Shown here one piece after another: positions 8,369 through 17,568 of a stretch of DNA of 64,000 nt. Location: NCBI GenBank assembly GCA_021413865.1, contig JAIOPN010000017.1, positions 236,133 through 300,132 of the forward strand, in the 5' to 3' direction. Source of the DNA: Planctomycetota bacterium (lineage in GTDB: Bacteria > Planctomycetota > Phycisphaerae > Phycisphaerales > Phycisphaeraceae). Every line of letters begins with the position of its first letter. Within the stretch, counting starts at the first letter, position 1. A program made the translations under genes and the position numbers. The notes below the pieces were generated by a model. That model had not been told where the DNA came from. It searched no databases and saw only the letters and a program-made list of their open reading frames with translations.

Positions 8369-9460
8369 TCAGACGTTGAAGAGGAAGTGCGCGATGTCGC
8401 TGTCGTGCATCACGTAGCTCTTGCCCTCGACGCGCATCTTGCCCGCGGCCTTGATCCCGGCCTCGGTCTTGTATTGCTCAAGGTCGGCCACGCCGTATAT
8501 CTCCGCCCGAATGAAGCCCTTTTCAAAATCGCTGTGGATCACGCCCGCCGCCTGCGGGGCCGTCGCCCCGATGGGGATTGTCCACGCCCGGATTTCCTTG
8601 GGCCCTGCCGTGAAATAGCTCTGCAAACCCAGCAGCTTGTAAGCCGCACGGGTCAGGCTCGCCAGCGCGGGCTCTTCAAGCCCCAGGCTGCCGAGCATCT
8701 CGGCGCGGTCGTTGCCGTCCAGTTCCGCCAGTTCGCTCTCCAGTTTGGCGCACACGGGCACCACCGCGCCGCCTTCGGCCGCGGCGCGCCCTCGCACCTT
8801 CATCGCCAACGGGCCCTTGCCGTGCAGGTCGGACTCGTCCACGTTCACCACGTAGAGCACGGGCTTGGCGGTGAGCATGGAGAGGCCCTTGAACAGCTTC
8901 GCCGCGTCGGGGTTCTCGAACTTCAGCCCACGCACCGGCTTGCCCTCGGCCAGCAGCTTCTGGCAGGCGGTCATCACCTCGACGCGCAGCTTGCCTTCCT
9001 TGTCCCCCACGCGGGCGGCGCGCTGCGCCTTGTCCATCGAGCCCTCGATCGACTCCAGGTCGGCGAGCATCAGCTCGGTGTCGATCGTCTCGATGTCGCG
9101 GATCGGATCGACGCTCCCCTCGACGTGGGTGATGTCCGAATTCTCGAAGCAGCGCACGATGTGGATCACCGCATCCACGCTGCGGATGTGGGAGAGAAAT
9201 TTGTTGCCCAGCCCCTCGCCCTTGCTCGCGCCGCGCACGATGCCGGCGATGTCGATGATGCGGAGCATCGCCGGGACGATCTTCTCGGATTCGATGTGCT
9301 TGCGGATGGCCTCGAGGCGGTGGTCGGGCACGGCCACGACGCCAACGTTGGGCTCGATGGTGGCGAAGGGATAGTTCGCCGCCAGCGCCCCCGCGGAGGT
9401 GAGGGCATTGAAGAGCGTGCTCTTGCCGACGTTCGGGAGGCCGACGATACCTGCTTCCAT
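8369..9460 (-). CDS. ychF: Redox-responsive ATPase/GTPase YchF (OLA1 family)
   Basis: 363 residues, the normal YchF length. The P-loop GLPNVGKST is at 8-16; the G4 position reads NVDE rather than NKxD, the change associated with ATP preference in this family. The C-terminal TGS-like domain ends in [12 protein letters not shown], matching the family terminus. YchF binds ribosomes and is linked to translation and stress responses. The gene is convergent with the DMFase-like gene, with one base between the stops. Start ATG at 9460; nothing unusual in the sequence. Confidence 0.95.
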   Translation of the reverse strand: MEAGIVGLPNVGKSTLFNALTSAGALAANYPFATIEPNVGVVAVPDHRLEAIRKHIESEKIVPAMLRIIDIAGIVRGASKGEGLGNKFLSHIRSVDAVIHIVRCFENSDITHVEGSVDPIRDIETIDTELMLADLESIEGSMDKAQRAARVGDKEGKLRVEVMTACQKLLAEGKPVRGLKFENPDAAKLFKGLSMLTAKPVLYVVNVDESDLHGKGPLAMKVRGRAAAEGGAVVPVCAKLESELAELDGNDRAEMLGSLGLEEPALASLTRAAYKLLGLQSYFTAGPKEIRAWTIPIGATAPQAAGVIHSDFEKGFIRAEIYGVADLEQYKTEAGIKAAGKMRVEGKSYVMHDSDIAHFLFNV

Positions 9461-9549
9461 GGTGCTGCGCGGCTCGGGGTGGGTGGTTTGGGGCGGGCAT
9501 GATAGCCCCTCGCGCCCCGCCGGGCGAACCGCTGCTCACGCCGCCAAAA

Positions 9550-10518
9550 TCAAGCGACCCACACGCCGCCGACGCGCTCGATCAGGATGCGGTCCAGCCC
9601 CGCCTGCCCGTGGCGTCGGCTGAACTCGGCCCGCAGCCGTTCCATCGGCTCGTGCAACGGCTCGTCGGAGAGCACGAACGTGCTGTGGTGCATCGGCAGC
9701 AACCTCTTGGCGCGGGCGTGGTCGGCCATCGCCACGACCTGCTCGGGGTTGGCGTGCGACTCGATCCACGGGTTGTACGCCCCGATCCCCATCACCGCGA
9801 GGTCAACCGCGGCCTGATCACGGAAACCCTCGTGGAACGCGGTGTCGCCTGCATAAAGCACGCGGTGCCGCGGGGCGTCGCACCCTTCAAGCACGAAGCC
9901 CGCGTAGCCCCGGTGGCGGTCCTGGATCGTACGTGCGCCCCAGTGCTTCACGGGGATGGCGGTGAAATTCAGCGACTCCACCGCAGACGTCTCGCCCCAC
10001 CGGAGTTCCGTGACCGACGCAAACCCCATCCCGTGGATCAGGTCGCTGTTGTGCTCCGACGTGATGACGCGGGCGCCGGGGAAACGCCTACCGAGGCGGC
10101 GCAGCGACGGGCGGTCCATGTGATCGAAGTGGGCGTGCGAGATGAGCACGACGTCGATAGACGGCAACTCATTGATGCGCAGCGCCGGCGCGAGCAGCCG
10201 GCGCGGCCCGGCCGTCACCACACCCAGGCCCAACCCCACACGGTTGGAGAAGACCGGGTCGGTCAGCACTGTCAATCCCGCAACGCGGAGCAACACCGTC
10301 GCGTGACCCAGCCACGCCGCCGCCAGTGCGTGGTGCTCCCAGCGTGAAAGGTCCGGCTTCTGCGGCGCGGGGGCGACGCGCGGGACGCAGTCGATAACCC
10401 GCCACCGGCCGGCGGAGGGCGAGCGGTCGATGCGGCGCGTCAGGCCCATCACGGCCGGGTGGCGCGACATCGTCTCCAGCTTCCCGATAAAGAACTTGGC
10501 GGATCGGCTGTAGCTCAT
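9550..10518 (-). CDS. MBL-fold metal-dependent hydrolase (NAPE-PLD/UlaG-like)
   Basis: 322 residues from ATG 10518; an in-frame GTG at 10560 preceded by AAGGGG is an alternative. The HxHxDH zinc motif is present (ISHAHFDHMD), with upstream WLGHATVLLRV and TDPVFSNRVG, later VLYAGDTAFHEGF and a final PMHHSTF. This arrangement matches the beta-lactamase_2 group containing NAPE-hydrolysing phospholipase D and UlaG-like lactonases. A phosphodiesterase or lactonase role is possible; the substrate is not determined. No membrane segment or signal peptide is seen. It is divergent from the sugar isomerase-like gene. Confidence 0.85.
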   Translation of the reverse strand: MSYSRSAKFFIGKLETMSRHPAVMGLTRRIDRSPSAGRWRVIDCVPRVAPAPQKPDLSRWEHHALAAAWLGHATVLLRVAGLTVLTDPVFSNRVGLGLGVVTAGPRRLLAPALRINELPSIDVVLISHAHFDHMDRPSLRRLGRRFPGARVITSEHNSDLIHGMGFASVTELRWGETSAVESLNFTAIPVKHWGARTIQDRHRGYAGFVLEGCDAPRHRVLYAGDTAFHEGFRDQAAVDLAVMGIGAYNPWIESHANPEQVVAMADHARAKRLLPMHHSTFVLSDEPLHEPMERLRAEFSRRHGQAGLDRILIERVGGVWVA

Positions 10519-10662
10519 CGTGTGTTGCGATTGTAGGAGCCTTCGCGGGCCGAGGGACACCGCCCCTTGCCGCCCGGCATGGATTCGATGAAACTACCCG
10601 TCCGTCCCGAGGGAACCACCGCACGGGACCGCATCTGTAAACCGCACCCGGAGGCATCATCC

Positions 10663-11691
10663 ATGGCACGTCCCGTCACGCTCTTCACCGGCCAGTGGGC
10701 CGACCTGCCGTTCGAGACGATCTGTCAGAAGGCCAAGAGCTTCGGCTACGACGGCATCGAGCTGGCGTGCTGGGGCGACCACTTCGAGGTGGACAAAGCG
10801 ATCAAGGACAAGAACTACTGCAAGGGCCGCTGGGAGATCCTCAGCGACTTCGGCCTCACCGCCTTCGCGGTCTCCTCCCACCTGGTCGGCCAGGCGATCT
10901 GCGACAACATCGATGAGCGTCACAAGCTGATCCTCCCGCCCGACGTTTACGGCGACGGCGACCCCGAGGGCGTCCGCAAGCGCGCCGCCAAGAAGATGAT
11001 CGAGACCGGCAAGGCCGCGCGGCTCTTTATCGACGCCAAGCCCGGCGCGAAGAAGAACACCACGGCCGTGGTCAACGGCTTCACCGGCTCCTCCGTGTGG
11101 CACTCCATCTACGCCTTCCCCCCGACATCGCAGGAGTACTGGCAGAAGGGCTTCGACGACTTCGCCAAGCGCTTTGCGCCGATCCTCAAGGCGTTTGACG
11201 ACGCAAACGTGAACTTCGCCCTGGAGGTCCACCCGACCGAGATCGCCTTCGACATCGCCAGCGCCCAGCGCGCGGTTGAGGCGGTCAAGGGCCACAAACG
11301 GTTCGGCTTCAACTACGACCCGTCGCACCTGGGCTACCAAGGGGTGGATTACGTGAAGTTCATCCGCACCTTCGCCGACCGGATTTACCACGTGCACATG
11401 AAGGACGCCTGGTGGGGCCACGGCGACGGCACGGTGGGCGTCTTCGGCGGCCACGCCAGCTTCGCCGACCCGCGCCGCTTCTGGGACTTCCGCTCGCTGG
11501 GCCACGGCGACATCAACTTCGAGGAGATCATCGTCGCCTTGAACGACGTGCGCTACCAGGGCCCGCTCTCGGTTGAGTGGGAGGATTCACGCATGGACCG
11601 CGAGCACGGCGCCACCGAGGCGGCCGCGTTCGTGAAGAAGATCGACTTCAAGCCCAGCGCGATCGCGTTCGATGCGCAGTTTGATCGGTAG
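10663..11691 (+). CDS. Sugar phosphate isomerase/epimerase-like TIM barrel protein
   Basis: 342 residues from ATG 10663, supported by GGAGG at 10650-10654; an in-frame ATG at 10567 has no such support. The sequence follows the xylose isomerase-like TIM barrel (AP endonuclease 2 superfamily): [14 protein letters not shown], then [28 protein letters not shown] and LSVEWED provide the Glu/Asp/His metal ligands. Such proteins isomerise or epimerise sugars or cyclitols and commonly partner with Gfo/Idh oxidoreductases in planctomycetes. A distant paralogue is at 35738-36622. Substrate unknown. Confidence 0.88.
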   Translation: MARPVTLFTGQWADLPFETICQKAKSFGYDGIELACWGDHFEVDKAIKDKNYCKGRWEILSDFGLTAFAVSSHLVGQAICDNIDERHKLILPPDVYGDGDPEGVRKRAAKKMIETGKAARLFIDAKPGAKKNTTAVVNGFTGSSVWHSIYAFPPTSQEYWQKGFDDFAKRFAPILKAFDDANVNFALEVHPTEIAFDIASAQRAVEAVKGHKRFGFNYDPSHLGYQGVDYVKFIRTFADRIYHVHMKDAWWGHGDGTVGVFGGHASFADPRRFWDFRSLGHGDINFEEIIVALNDVRYQGPLSVEWEDSRMDREHGATEAAAFVKKIDFKPSAIAFDAQFDR

Positions 11692-11721
11692 CATCCCGGC
11701 CCCATTGACCACCGGATCGAC

Positions 11722-12219
11722 ATGAACGACACCTACGTCATCTGGGCGGTTATTTTCCTCGCCGCCGCGCTGGTGCTGTTCATCATCGAGTTGGTCCTGC
11801 CCTCGGCGGGGATCATCGCGATCCTCGCCGCGGTCTCGCTCGTGGCCGGGATCGTCATGCTCTTCAAGCTCGACACCACGATCGGCCTGATCGGGGCGAC
11901 GGTCACCGTGATCGGGGCGCCCTTCCTCTTCGCCCTGGCGCTCAAGCTCTGGCCTAACACCCCAATCGCGCGGCTGGTCATGCTCCGGCACGAACAGGCA
12001 CGCCTCACCGGCGACCAGCGGGAAACCGCCGCCGACGACGGCCCACAGGTCGGGGCCCGCGGCACCGCCGTCACGGACCTGCGCCCGGTCGGCACCTGCC
12101 TGATCGACGGGCAGCGCATCGAGTGTCTCGCCGAGGGGGGCGTCATCCGCGCACAGACGCCGGTGCGTGTCGTCGCTTGCGACGGCATGCAAATCAAGGT
12201 CCGACCCGATGATGAATAG
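11722..12219 (+). CDS. NfeD-family membrane protein
   Basis: 165 residues. Residues about 5-75 form two or three closely packed membrane segments (VIFLAAALVLFIIELVLPSA and following). Residues 110-160 form an OB-like NfeD domain (GARGTAVTDLRPVGTCLIDG, then VVACDGMQIKV). NfeD proteins usually pair with a flotillin/stomatin or a membrane ClpP-like protease; no such partner is adjacent. It starts 30 bases after the sugar isomerase-like gene on the same strand, so cotranscription is possible without implying a shared role. Confidence 0.85.
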   Translation: MNDTYVIWAVIFLAAALVLFIIELVLPSAGIIAILAAVSLVAGIVMLFKLDTTIGLIGATVTVIGAPFLFALALKLWPNTPIARLVMLRHEQARLTGDQRETAADDGPQVGARGTAVTDLRPVGTCLIDGQRIECLAEGGVIRAQTPVRVVACDGMQIKVRPDDE

Positions 12220-12248
12220 TGGACGGCCCGGGAGACGGTGGGCGGGTG

Positions 12249-12548
12249 TTACTGCGCCACCCGTTCCTGGCCGGCCGGTTCCTTGCTCGCGATCGCCTGC
12301 ACGCGCTCGCGCGGTGATCCGATGTGGTTGATGCGGATGCCCCAGTTCTCGCCGACCTTCACCACCACGCCGCGCCCGACCTTCTTGTTGTTCACGAGCA
12401 GGTCCAGGTCGTCTTCCGCAGGCTTGTTCAATTCGAGGATTGCGCCGGGGCCAAGGGCGAGCACGTCGTCGAGCTGGAGGTGATGCTCACCGACCTGCAC
12501 GATGACGGGGACGGAGAGCTTCAGGATCGTGTGGATATCGGCTGACAT
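12249..12548 (-). CDS. fliN: FliN-like flagellar motor switch protein (SpoA domain)
   Basis: 99 residues from ATG 12548; longer in-frame extensions overlap the upstream C45 gene and are rejected. The whole protein is one SpoA/FliN C-ring domain: LKLSVPVIVQVGEHHLQLDD, LALGPGAILELNKPAEDDLD, LLVNNKKVGRGVVVKVGENW and GIRINHIGSPRER. FliN forms the lower C-ring with FliM and controls flagellar rotation and export. It stands alone, with no fliM or other flagellar gene in the window, so it may serve a flagellum encoded elsewhere. An injectisome homologue is less likely. Confidence 0.85.
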   Translation of the reverse strand: MSADIHTILKLSVPVIVQVGEHHLQLDDVLALGPGAILELNKPAEDDLDLLVNNKKVGRGVVVKVGENWGIRINHIGSPRERVQAIASKEPAGQERVAQ

Positions 12549-12613
12549 CGGTACAGGTTTATCGGCGGGACGCACCGTGCTTCTGCACAGACGCGTTTGG
12601 CGGATGAACACCG

Positions 12614-13669
12614 TCAGACTTTCACTTTCACCCACGGGCCGGGTGCCCGCCCGCCGCGGCAGGTCCACAGCACGCGCTCGTCGCAGAGGGCGATGAGGCT
12701 ATCGAGCGTCATCGAATCGACGGCCACCAGGCCCCGCCCCGCGGGATATTGATGCAGCCAGGGCCAGGCCGACCCGCGATCGGTGAGTATCTTCTTCGTC
12801 GCAGCAGCGTCGATCTTTCCACGGTAGCGCCGGAGCAATGCCTCCATTCTCGCCTCACGCTGGAGCGTCGACGTCTTTTTCTTACTCGGTGTGATCTGCT
12901 TGCCGCAGCGGATCACGTCGTTGCACCGGTAGTGATTCGCCCGACTGATGAGCGGGTCGCGCACGGTGACCCGCCGCCCGGGCATCGCCTCGACCGTGAT
13001 GCTCCCTCCCCTCGCGTCGCCCAGCATGAAGATGAAGCAGCCCGCGTGGCGCAGCGTGTCGAGGTAGGCCAACGCTTCATCGACGGTGCGGCGGAGCAAC
13101 AACTCGGCGATGACGACATAGGTGGGCACGCCGACCACCGGCTTGATGCGTGGGAAGACCCCGCCGGTGGTCCACATGAGCGCCAGGCCATGCTCGTTGA
13201 GACCCGCGCCGGCCCAGAGGCCTGGGTAATGGAGCGTGAGCGTACGGGGCTGCCCGGTGATGCGCAGGCGGAGCAGGCCACCCCACTGATACAGGTTCGG
13301 CGCCCAGTCCCAGTTCTGCGCGACGATCGTCTTGCCCCCGCGCGTCGCCGCGCCGGTGGCGACGAACGCGGTGCAGTGCGGCAGGTGACAGATCTCTTCG
13401 TGCAGCATCAAAAGCGTAACGTGGTCGAGCGAGAGGCGACACCCCTTGGCCATGCCCTCCATGAAGGCCCCGGCGGTCGGCGACGTGCGCTCGACGTGCG
13501 GCCAGCAGCGGCGGGCGTAGGCGAGGCGTTTTTTGTCGGGCCGCAATTCCTGGCGGAGGAACCCGAGGATCGCGGTCTCGAACGCGCGGCCGTATTGCTC
13601 GCCGCAGGAGTGCGCCGAGCCCCGCAGTTCCGTGAGTTTGAGGCGGTCGTCGCTCATAGGGTGGTTCAT
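12614..13669 (-). CDS. C45-family autoproteolytic acyltransferase/hydrolase
   Basis: 351 residues. It matches the acyl-CoA:6-aminopenicillanate acyltransferase (C45, Ntn-hydrolase) family: Cys99 in PHCTAFVATG is the expected new N-terminus after self-cleavage, followed by GGKTIVAQNWDW, AGLNEHGLALMWTTGG and FMLGDARGGSITVEAMPGR. Substrates in the family include penicillins and N-acyl amino acids or peptides; none can be assigned here. Its ATG overlaps the upstream M24 peptidase stop by 4 bases (ATGA), indicating translational coupling and probably joint action on peptide-like conjugates. Confidence 0.85.
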   Translation of the reverse strand: MNHPMSDDRLKLTELRGSAHSCGEQYGRAFETAILGFLRQELRPDKKRLAYARRCWPHVERTSPTAGAFMEGMAKGCRLSLDHVTLLMLHEEICHLPHCTAFVATGAATRGGKTIVAQNWDWAPNLYQWGGLLRLRITGQPRTLTLHYPGLWAGAGLNEHGLALMWTTGGVFPRIKPVVGVPTYVVIAELLLRRTVDEALAYLDTLRHAGCFIFMLGDARGGSITVEAMPGRRVTVRDPLISRANHYRCNDVIRCGKQITPSKKKTSTLQREARMEALLRRYRGKIDAAATKKILTDRGSAWPWLHQYPAGRGLVAVDSMTLDSLIALCDERVLWTCRGGRAPGPWVKVKV

Positions 13670-14787
13670 CGCGTGAACTTGAACGGATACGGTGACAGGT
13701 TTTCCAAACCCGTGGCGGTGACAAGGTATGTGTTTTCAAGGCGGACATACACGCCGAGCTTGGCGTTGTACCCGCCCGGCTCGAAGCAGAGCACGTCGCC
13801 CTCTTCGATAATCCCCTCGCGGTCGCGGTTGAGGTCGGGGTCGAGGTGGACCCGCATGCCCAGGCCGTGGCCCGCGTGGTGGAGCAGGCCGATCTCCTTC
13901 AGCGCCGGGTGCTGGCGGATGTACTGATCCATCGCCTTCCAGATGTCCGTGCCCTTGGCGCCGGGCCTGAGCATCGGTGTGAGCTTCTGGTGCGACGCGG
14001 CGACGTGGTCATAGACCGACTGCTGCACGTCGGTCGGCTTGCCGATGGCGAAGGTGCGGCAGAGGTCCGCCCAGTGGCCGCGGTAATTGATCCACGCATC
14101 GATGACGTACATCTCGCCCGCCTGGATCGGCCGGTTGCGCGCCGGGCCCCACGGCTCGGCGCAGCGGTAATCGCCGTCATGGAACACCTTCTCACCCGCC
14201 ACGCGCACCGCCGTCTGATACCCCAGCGCCAACGCTGCCAATTCCGTCATCCCGGGGCGCAGCCCCTCCTGCAGCGCATCGTACACCGCCAGGTCGATGC
14301 GGATCGCCTCCTTGAACAGGGCGATCTCGTCGGGTTCCTTGCGGCGCTGCAGGCGGATGATGTCCGATTCGATGTCCACCCATTCCGTCGGGCGTACGGA
14401 GCTGACAAAAGCCTCCGCCCAGAGTTTCGGCATCGAGCCGGCGGTGTAGGCGAGCCGTTTCACGCCGCGGATGGCGGGGATTTTCTTGCTCGCCTGTTCG
14501 AGCGCGAGGGTGTTCCAGTCGGGGTTCATTGTGCCCATCTTGCCGACCTCGTATGCCAGCGTCTCATCGACGCCGAACGCCTCCTCCGCGCCGGGCCCGA
14601 CGAGCCAACCGCCGCCCGCAGTGGCGAGGAACAGCATCGCGGGGGTGTTGAACGGCCCGGTGAAGAGCTTGCCCGTGAAGTAATACACGTCGCGCAGGTC
14701 GGTGATGACGGCCGCGTCGATTTTCATCGACGCGAGGCGCTGACGGAACCGTTTCTGACGCTGGAGGCAGCCTTCCTGGGTGAGCAT
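13666..14787 (-). CDS. M24-family metallopeptidase (Xaa-Pro aminopeptidase/creatinase-like)
   Basis: 373 residues from ATG 14787. Residues 1-135 are a creatinase-like N-terminal domain (AAVITDLRDVYYFTGKLF). The pita-bread catalytic domain has the expected metal ligands: Asp in VIDAWINYRG, Asp in WADLCRTFAIG, His in HHAGHGLGMRVH, Glu in DVLCFEPG and the final Glu in VRLENTYLV. Members cleave Xaa-Pro bonds or hydrolyse creatine-like compounds. It is coupled by a 4-base overlap to the C45 hydrolase and follows the decarboxylase gene by 66 bases on the same strand. An in-frame start at 14841 is less likely. Confidence 0.88.
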   Translation of the reverse strand: MLTQEGCLQRQKRFRQRLASMKIDAAVITDLRDVYYFTGKLFTGPFNTPAMLFLATAGGGWLVGPGAEEAFGVDETLAYEVGKMGTMNPDWNTLALEQASKKIPAIRGVKRLAYTAGSMPKLWAEAFVSSVRPTEWVDIESDIIRLQRRKEPDEIALFKEAIRIDLAVYDALQEGLRPGMTELAALALGYQTAVRVAGEKVFHDGDYRCAEPWGPARNRPIQAGEMYVIDAWINYRGHWADLCRTFAIGKPTDVQQSVYDHVAASHQKLTPMLRPGAKGTDIWKAMDQYIRQHPALKEIGLLHHAGHGLGMRVHLDPDLNRDREGIIEEGDVLCFEPGGYNAKLGVYVRLENTYLVTATGLENLSPYPFKFTR

Positions 14788-14853
14788 GGGTGATCCCGTG
14801 GGATGTGGATTCAAGATATCGATCGATGCGCAATCATTCACCGGCCCGATCCG

Positions 14854-16518
14854 CTATTTCTTCCGAACCTTCTTCTGCGAGGAGTGCTGCACGCGCGTAC
14901 CCAGCCGCGTCGCCAATCGTTCGAGGGCGTTGGACCGGTCGTACTTATCGAGGTGGACGTTGATGATCGAGAAGCTCCGCTTGTTCGCCAATGCCAGGCT
15001 GAGCGCGTTCTCGAGATCGCCCTCGGTATTCACCTCGCACCCCCAACCGCCGCGGAGGAGTTGCGGCATCAGGTGGTACGCCCAGTCGTGGATGTCGTTG
15101 TAGGGCCCTTCGTGGATGAAACGCTCGGTGGTGTAGCCCTTGTTGTTGAGGACGAAGACGATCGGATTCAGGCCGTGCTTCACGGCCGTGGAGAGCTCCT
15201 GGCCCGTCATCTGGAACGCGCCGTCGCCGACGAAGATGATCGGACGGAGCCTGCGGTTGTTCACCTGCGCCCCGATGCTCGCGGGCACAGCGAAGCCCAT
15301 CGAGGTGTAGTACGCGGGGCTGATGAACTCCGTCCGCTTGTGGATGGTCAGGTCCGCCGCCCCGAAGAGGCTGTCGCCGATGTCGCAGATCACGATGGTG
15401 CTGTGATCGAGGAACGAATTGATCCGTTCGAAAAACCGGGCGACGGTGATCGCCCGCCTGCCCTGCGCCGTGTAGGCGCGCGGCGTGGGCCGACGGATGC
15501 GCACCGCGCGGCGGCGGCGGCCGATCGGGGCGCGCGACAGACCGGTGATGAACTCGGCCATCGTCACGTGCTCAAACCGGTGGTGGCTGATGCTGATCCT
15601 CTCGTCGCCCGCGTGGATGCAACGCCCCTCGTCCAGCCGGGCGGTAAACAGCCCCAGGTCGATGTCCGTCAGGAACGCACCGAGGATCAGCAGCGCGTCG
15701 GCAGACTCCACGGTGCGGCGGACGTGGTCCAAACCCACCGCCCCCTCGTAAACACCCAGGTACTGCGGGTGGACCTCGCTGATCACCGATTTGCCCAGCA
15801 GCGTGGAGGCCACCGGGTATCCCGATCGCTCGACCAGCTTTAGCAGCGCCCCTTGCAAACCGAAGCGGTGGACCTCGACGCCGGCGAGGATCACCGGCCG
15901 CTTGGCCTTGCGCAGCATCGCCGACGCCTCCTGCAACGCCTCGGCGAGCACGGCGGGGTCGCTGACCACGGGCACGGCGCGGCGGCGCGGCGCGGCCTTG
16001 CACGGTTGATCAACCATGTCGCGCGGAATTTCGATATAAACCGGCCGCTTGTAGCGGACGCAGGCCGCGATCGTGTCGTCGATCTCCTGCGCCGCGGTGC
16101 GCGGGTTCTCCAGCGCCGCCGATGCAACGGTGACCGCCTCGAAAATCCTGCGCTGCGTGTCGAAATCCCGCACCTTGTGGTGCAGCAGCGGCGAACGGTC
16201 TCGCTCGCTCAGCCCCGGCGCGCCGCTGATCAGGATCACCGGCGATTTCTCCGCGTAAGCCCCGGCGATCGCGTTGAGCGCGTTCAGCCCGCCGACGCAA
16301 TAGGTCACGCAGACCGCGCCCAAGCCATTAACGCGGGCATACGCATCGGCGGCGAAGCCCGCGGCGGCCTCCGTGCAAGTGCCGATCACCTGCATCCGGC
16401 TGCTGCTGAGCATGTCGTAGAACCGCAGCACGTAATCGCCGGGGATGCCGAAGACGTGCTTCAACCCCTCCTCTTCGAGGCGTTGAATCAGGTAGCTGCC
16501 GATGGTGGTCGATCGCAT
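14854..16518 (-). CDS. ThDP-dependent 2-oxo acid decarboxylase (pyruvate/indolepyruvate type)
   Basis: 554 residues from ATG 16518. The family motifs are complete: an N-terminal TPP domain with the activating Glu (TCTEAAAGFAADAYAR), the paired histidines LLHHKVRDFD characteristic of pyruvate and indolepyruvate decarboxylases, and the ThDP-binding GDGAFQMT through NNKGYTTE. These enzymes convert a 2-oxo acid to an aldehyde and CO2. Acetaldehyde formation from pyruvate, or aromatic aldehydes from phenyl- or indolepyruvate, are the main options. An alcohol dehydrogenase gene at 17569 might use the aldehyde, but it is on the opposite strand. A basic tail ends the protein (SSQKKVRKK). Confidence 0.85.
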   Translation of the reverse strand: MRSTTIGSYLIQRLEEEGLKHVFGIPGDYVLRFYDMLSSSRMQVIGTCTEAAAGFAADAYARVNGLGAVCVTYCVGGLNALNAIAGAYAEKSPVILISGAPGLSERDRSPLLHHKVRDFDTQRRIFEAVTVASAALENPRTAAQEIDDTIAACVRYKRPVYIEIPRDMVDQPCKAAPRRRAVPVVSDPAVLAEALQEASAMLRKAKRPVILAGVEVHRFGLQGALLKLVERSGYPVASTLLGKSVISEVHPQYLGVYEGAVGLDHVRRTVESADALLILGAFLTDIDLGLFTARLDEGRCIHAGDERISISHHRFEHVTMAEFITGLSRAPIGRRRRAVRIRRPTPRAYTAQGRRAITVARFFERINSFLDHSTIVICDIGDSLFGAADLTIHKRTEFISPAYYTSMGFAVPASIGAQVNNRRLRPIIFVGDGAFQMTGQELSTAVKHGLNPIVFVLNNKGYTTERFIHEGPYNDIHDWAYHLMPQLLRGGWGCEVNTEGDLENALSLALANKRSFSIINVHLDKYDRSNALERLATRLGTRVQHSSQKKVRKK

Positions 16519-16568
16519 CAATGCCCCCATGGTCGAAGAGTGACCGGAACCCACGGCCGTCGCGCCGC

Positions 16569-17465
16569 TCAGACCCGCCGCGGGCGCGCCGCCCAGTGCA
16601 TCTTCATGCCCAGCATCTTCCAGTAGCTCAGCTCGGGGTTCTGCACGAGCGTGAGCGCGCGGGGGTGGCGGCGGACGATCACCTGGTCCCCGGTGCGCAG
16701 CTTGGTCGAGAGCTGGCCGTCGATCACCAGCGCGCTGCCCTCGTTGGCGCGCTCGATGCGCACGGCGAGGGTCGAGTCGGCGCTGACGACGATCGGCCGG
16801 AACGCCAGCGAGTGCGGACAGAGCGGCGTGATGCAGAGCGCCGCCACGTCCGGGCTGACGATCGGCCCGCCGGCGCCGACATTGTAGGCGGTGGAGCCCG
16901 AAGGCGTGGCGATGATCACGCCGTCACCGCTGAAGATCACCGCCGGCGCCGTGTGCACCGCCGGGTCGATGAACAACTCCAGCTCGATCATGCGGAAGGG
17001 AGCGCCCGCGGCCACCACGGCGTCGTTCAGCGCGACGGCCTCGAATGAGGTGCGTGGCGTCTTCTCGCCTGACGCCACGGACCGTACACCCACGTCGATC
17101 ATCACCCGGTGCGTCGTGCGGCACTGCCCGGCGGCAATGCGGTCCCAGTGCCGCTTGACGTCGTCGATGTTGAACTCGGCAAGGAACCCGAGCTTGCCGA
17201 AGTTGATGCCCAGCACGGGCAGGTTGAGGGCGGTGACCAGCGGGGCCTGGGCGAGCAGCGTGCCGTCGCCGCCGAGGATGACGACCAGATCGGTCGGGGG
17301 CATCTTCGCGGCCAACTCGGTGGAGAGCGCGTGCGTGTCGGATTCGGCCACGATTTCCGCGTGCTTCGCCAGCCACGGCCGGAACGTCTCCATCGCCTCG
17401 GTCACCGCCGATTTCTCGCGGTTCGCGAGGACCACCACCCTGGGTTTCTTCGTCTGCACGGCCAT
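16569..17465 (-). CDS. nadK: NAD kinase
   Basis: 298 residues from ATG 17465; upstream codons overlap the divergent alcohol dehydrogenase and give unrelated sequence. The family signature GGDGTLL is present, followed by GINFGKLGFLAEF, a NDAVVAAG segment in place of the common NE(V/A) motif, and TPSGSTAYNVGAGGPIV. The enzyme phosphorylates NAD to NADP in the cytosol using ATP or polyphosphate. Length is normal. It is the terminal enzyme of a pathway whose first dedicated enzyme, NadB, also lies in this window at 23141. Confidence 0.93.
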   Translation of the reverse strand: MAVQTKKPRVVVLANREKSAVTEAMETFRPWLAKHAEIVAESDTHALSTELAAKMPPTDLVVILGGDGTLLAQAPLVTALNLPVLGINFGKLGFLAEFNIDDVKRHWDRIAAGQCRTTHRVMIDVGVRSVASGEKTPRTSFEAVALNDAVVAAGAPFRMIELELFIDPAVHTAPAVIFSGDGVIIATPSGSTAYNVGAGGPIVSPDVAALCITPLCPHSLAFRPIVVSADSTLAVRIERANEGSALVIDGQLSTKLRTGDQVIVRRHPRALTLVQNPELSYWKMLGMKMHWAARPRRV

Positions 17466-17568
17466 GGCGATCAGTGTAATCGAACCATCAACCCTCCGGT
17501 GACGCTTGAGCCCCCCACCGTCAACGGCCGATATCCTTGGGGACGAGGAACGCGGACAGGAGCTTGCT

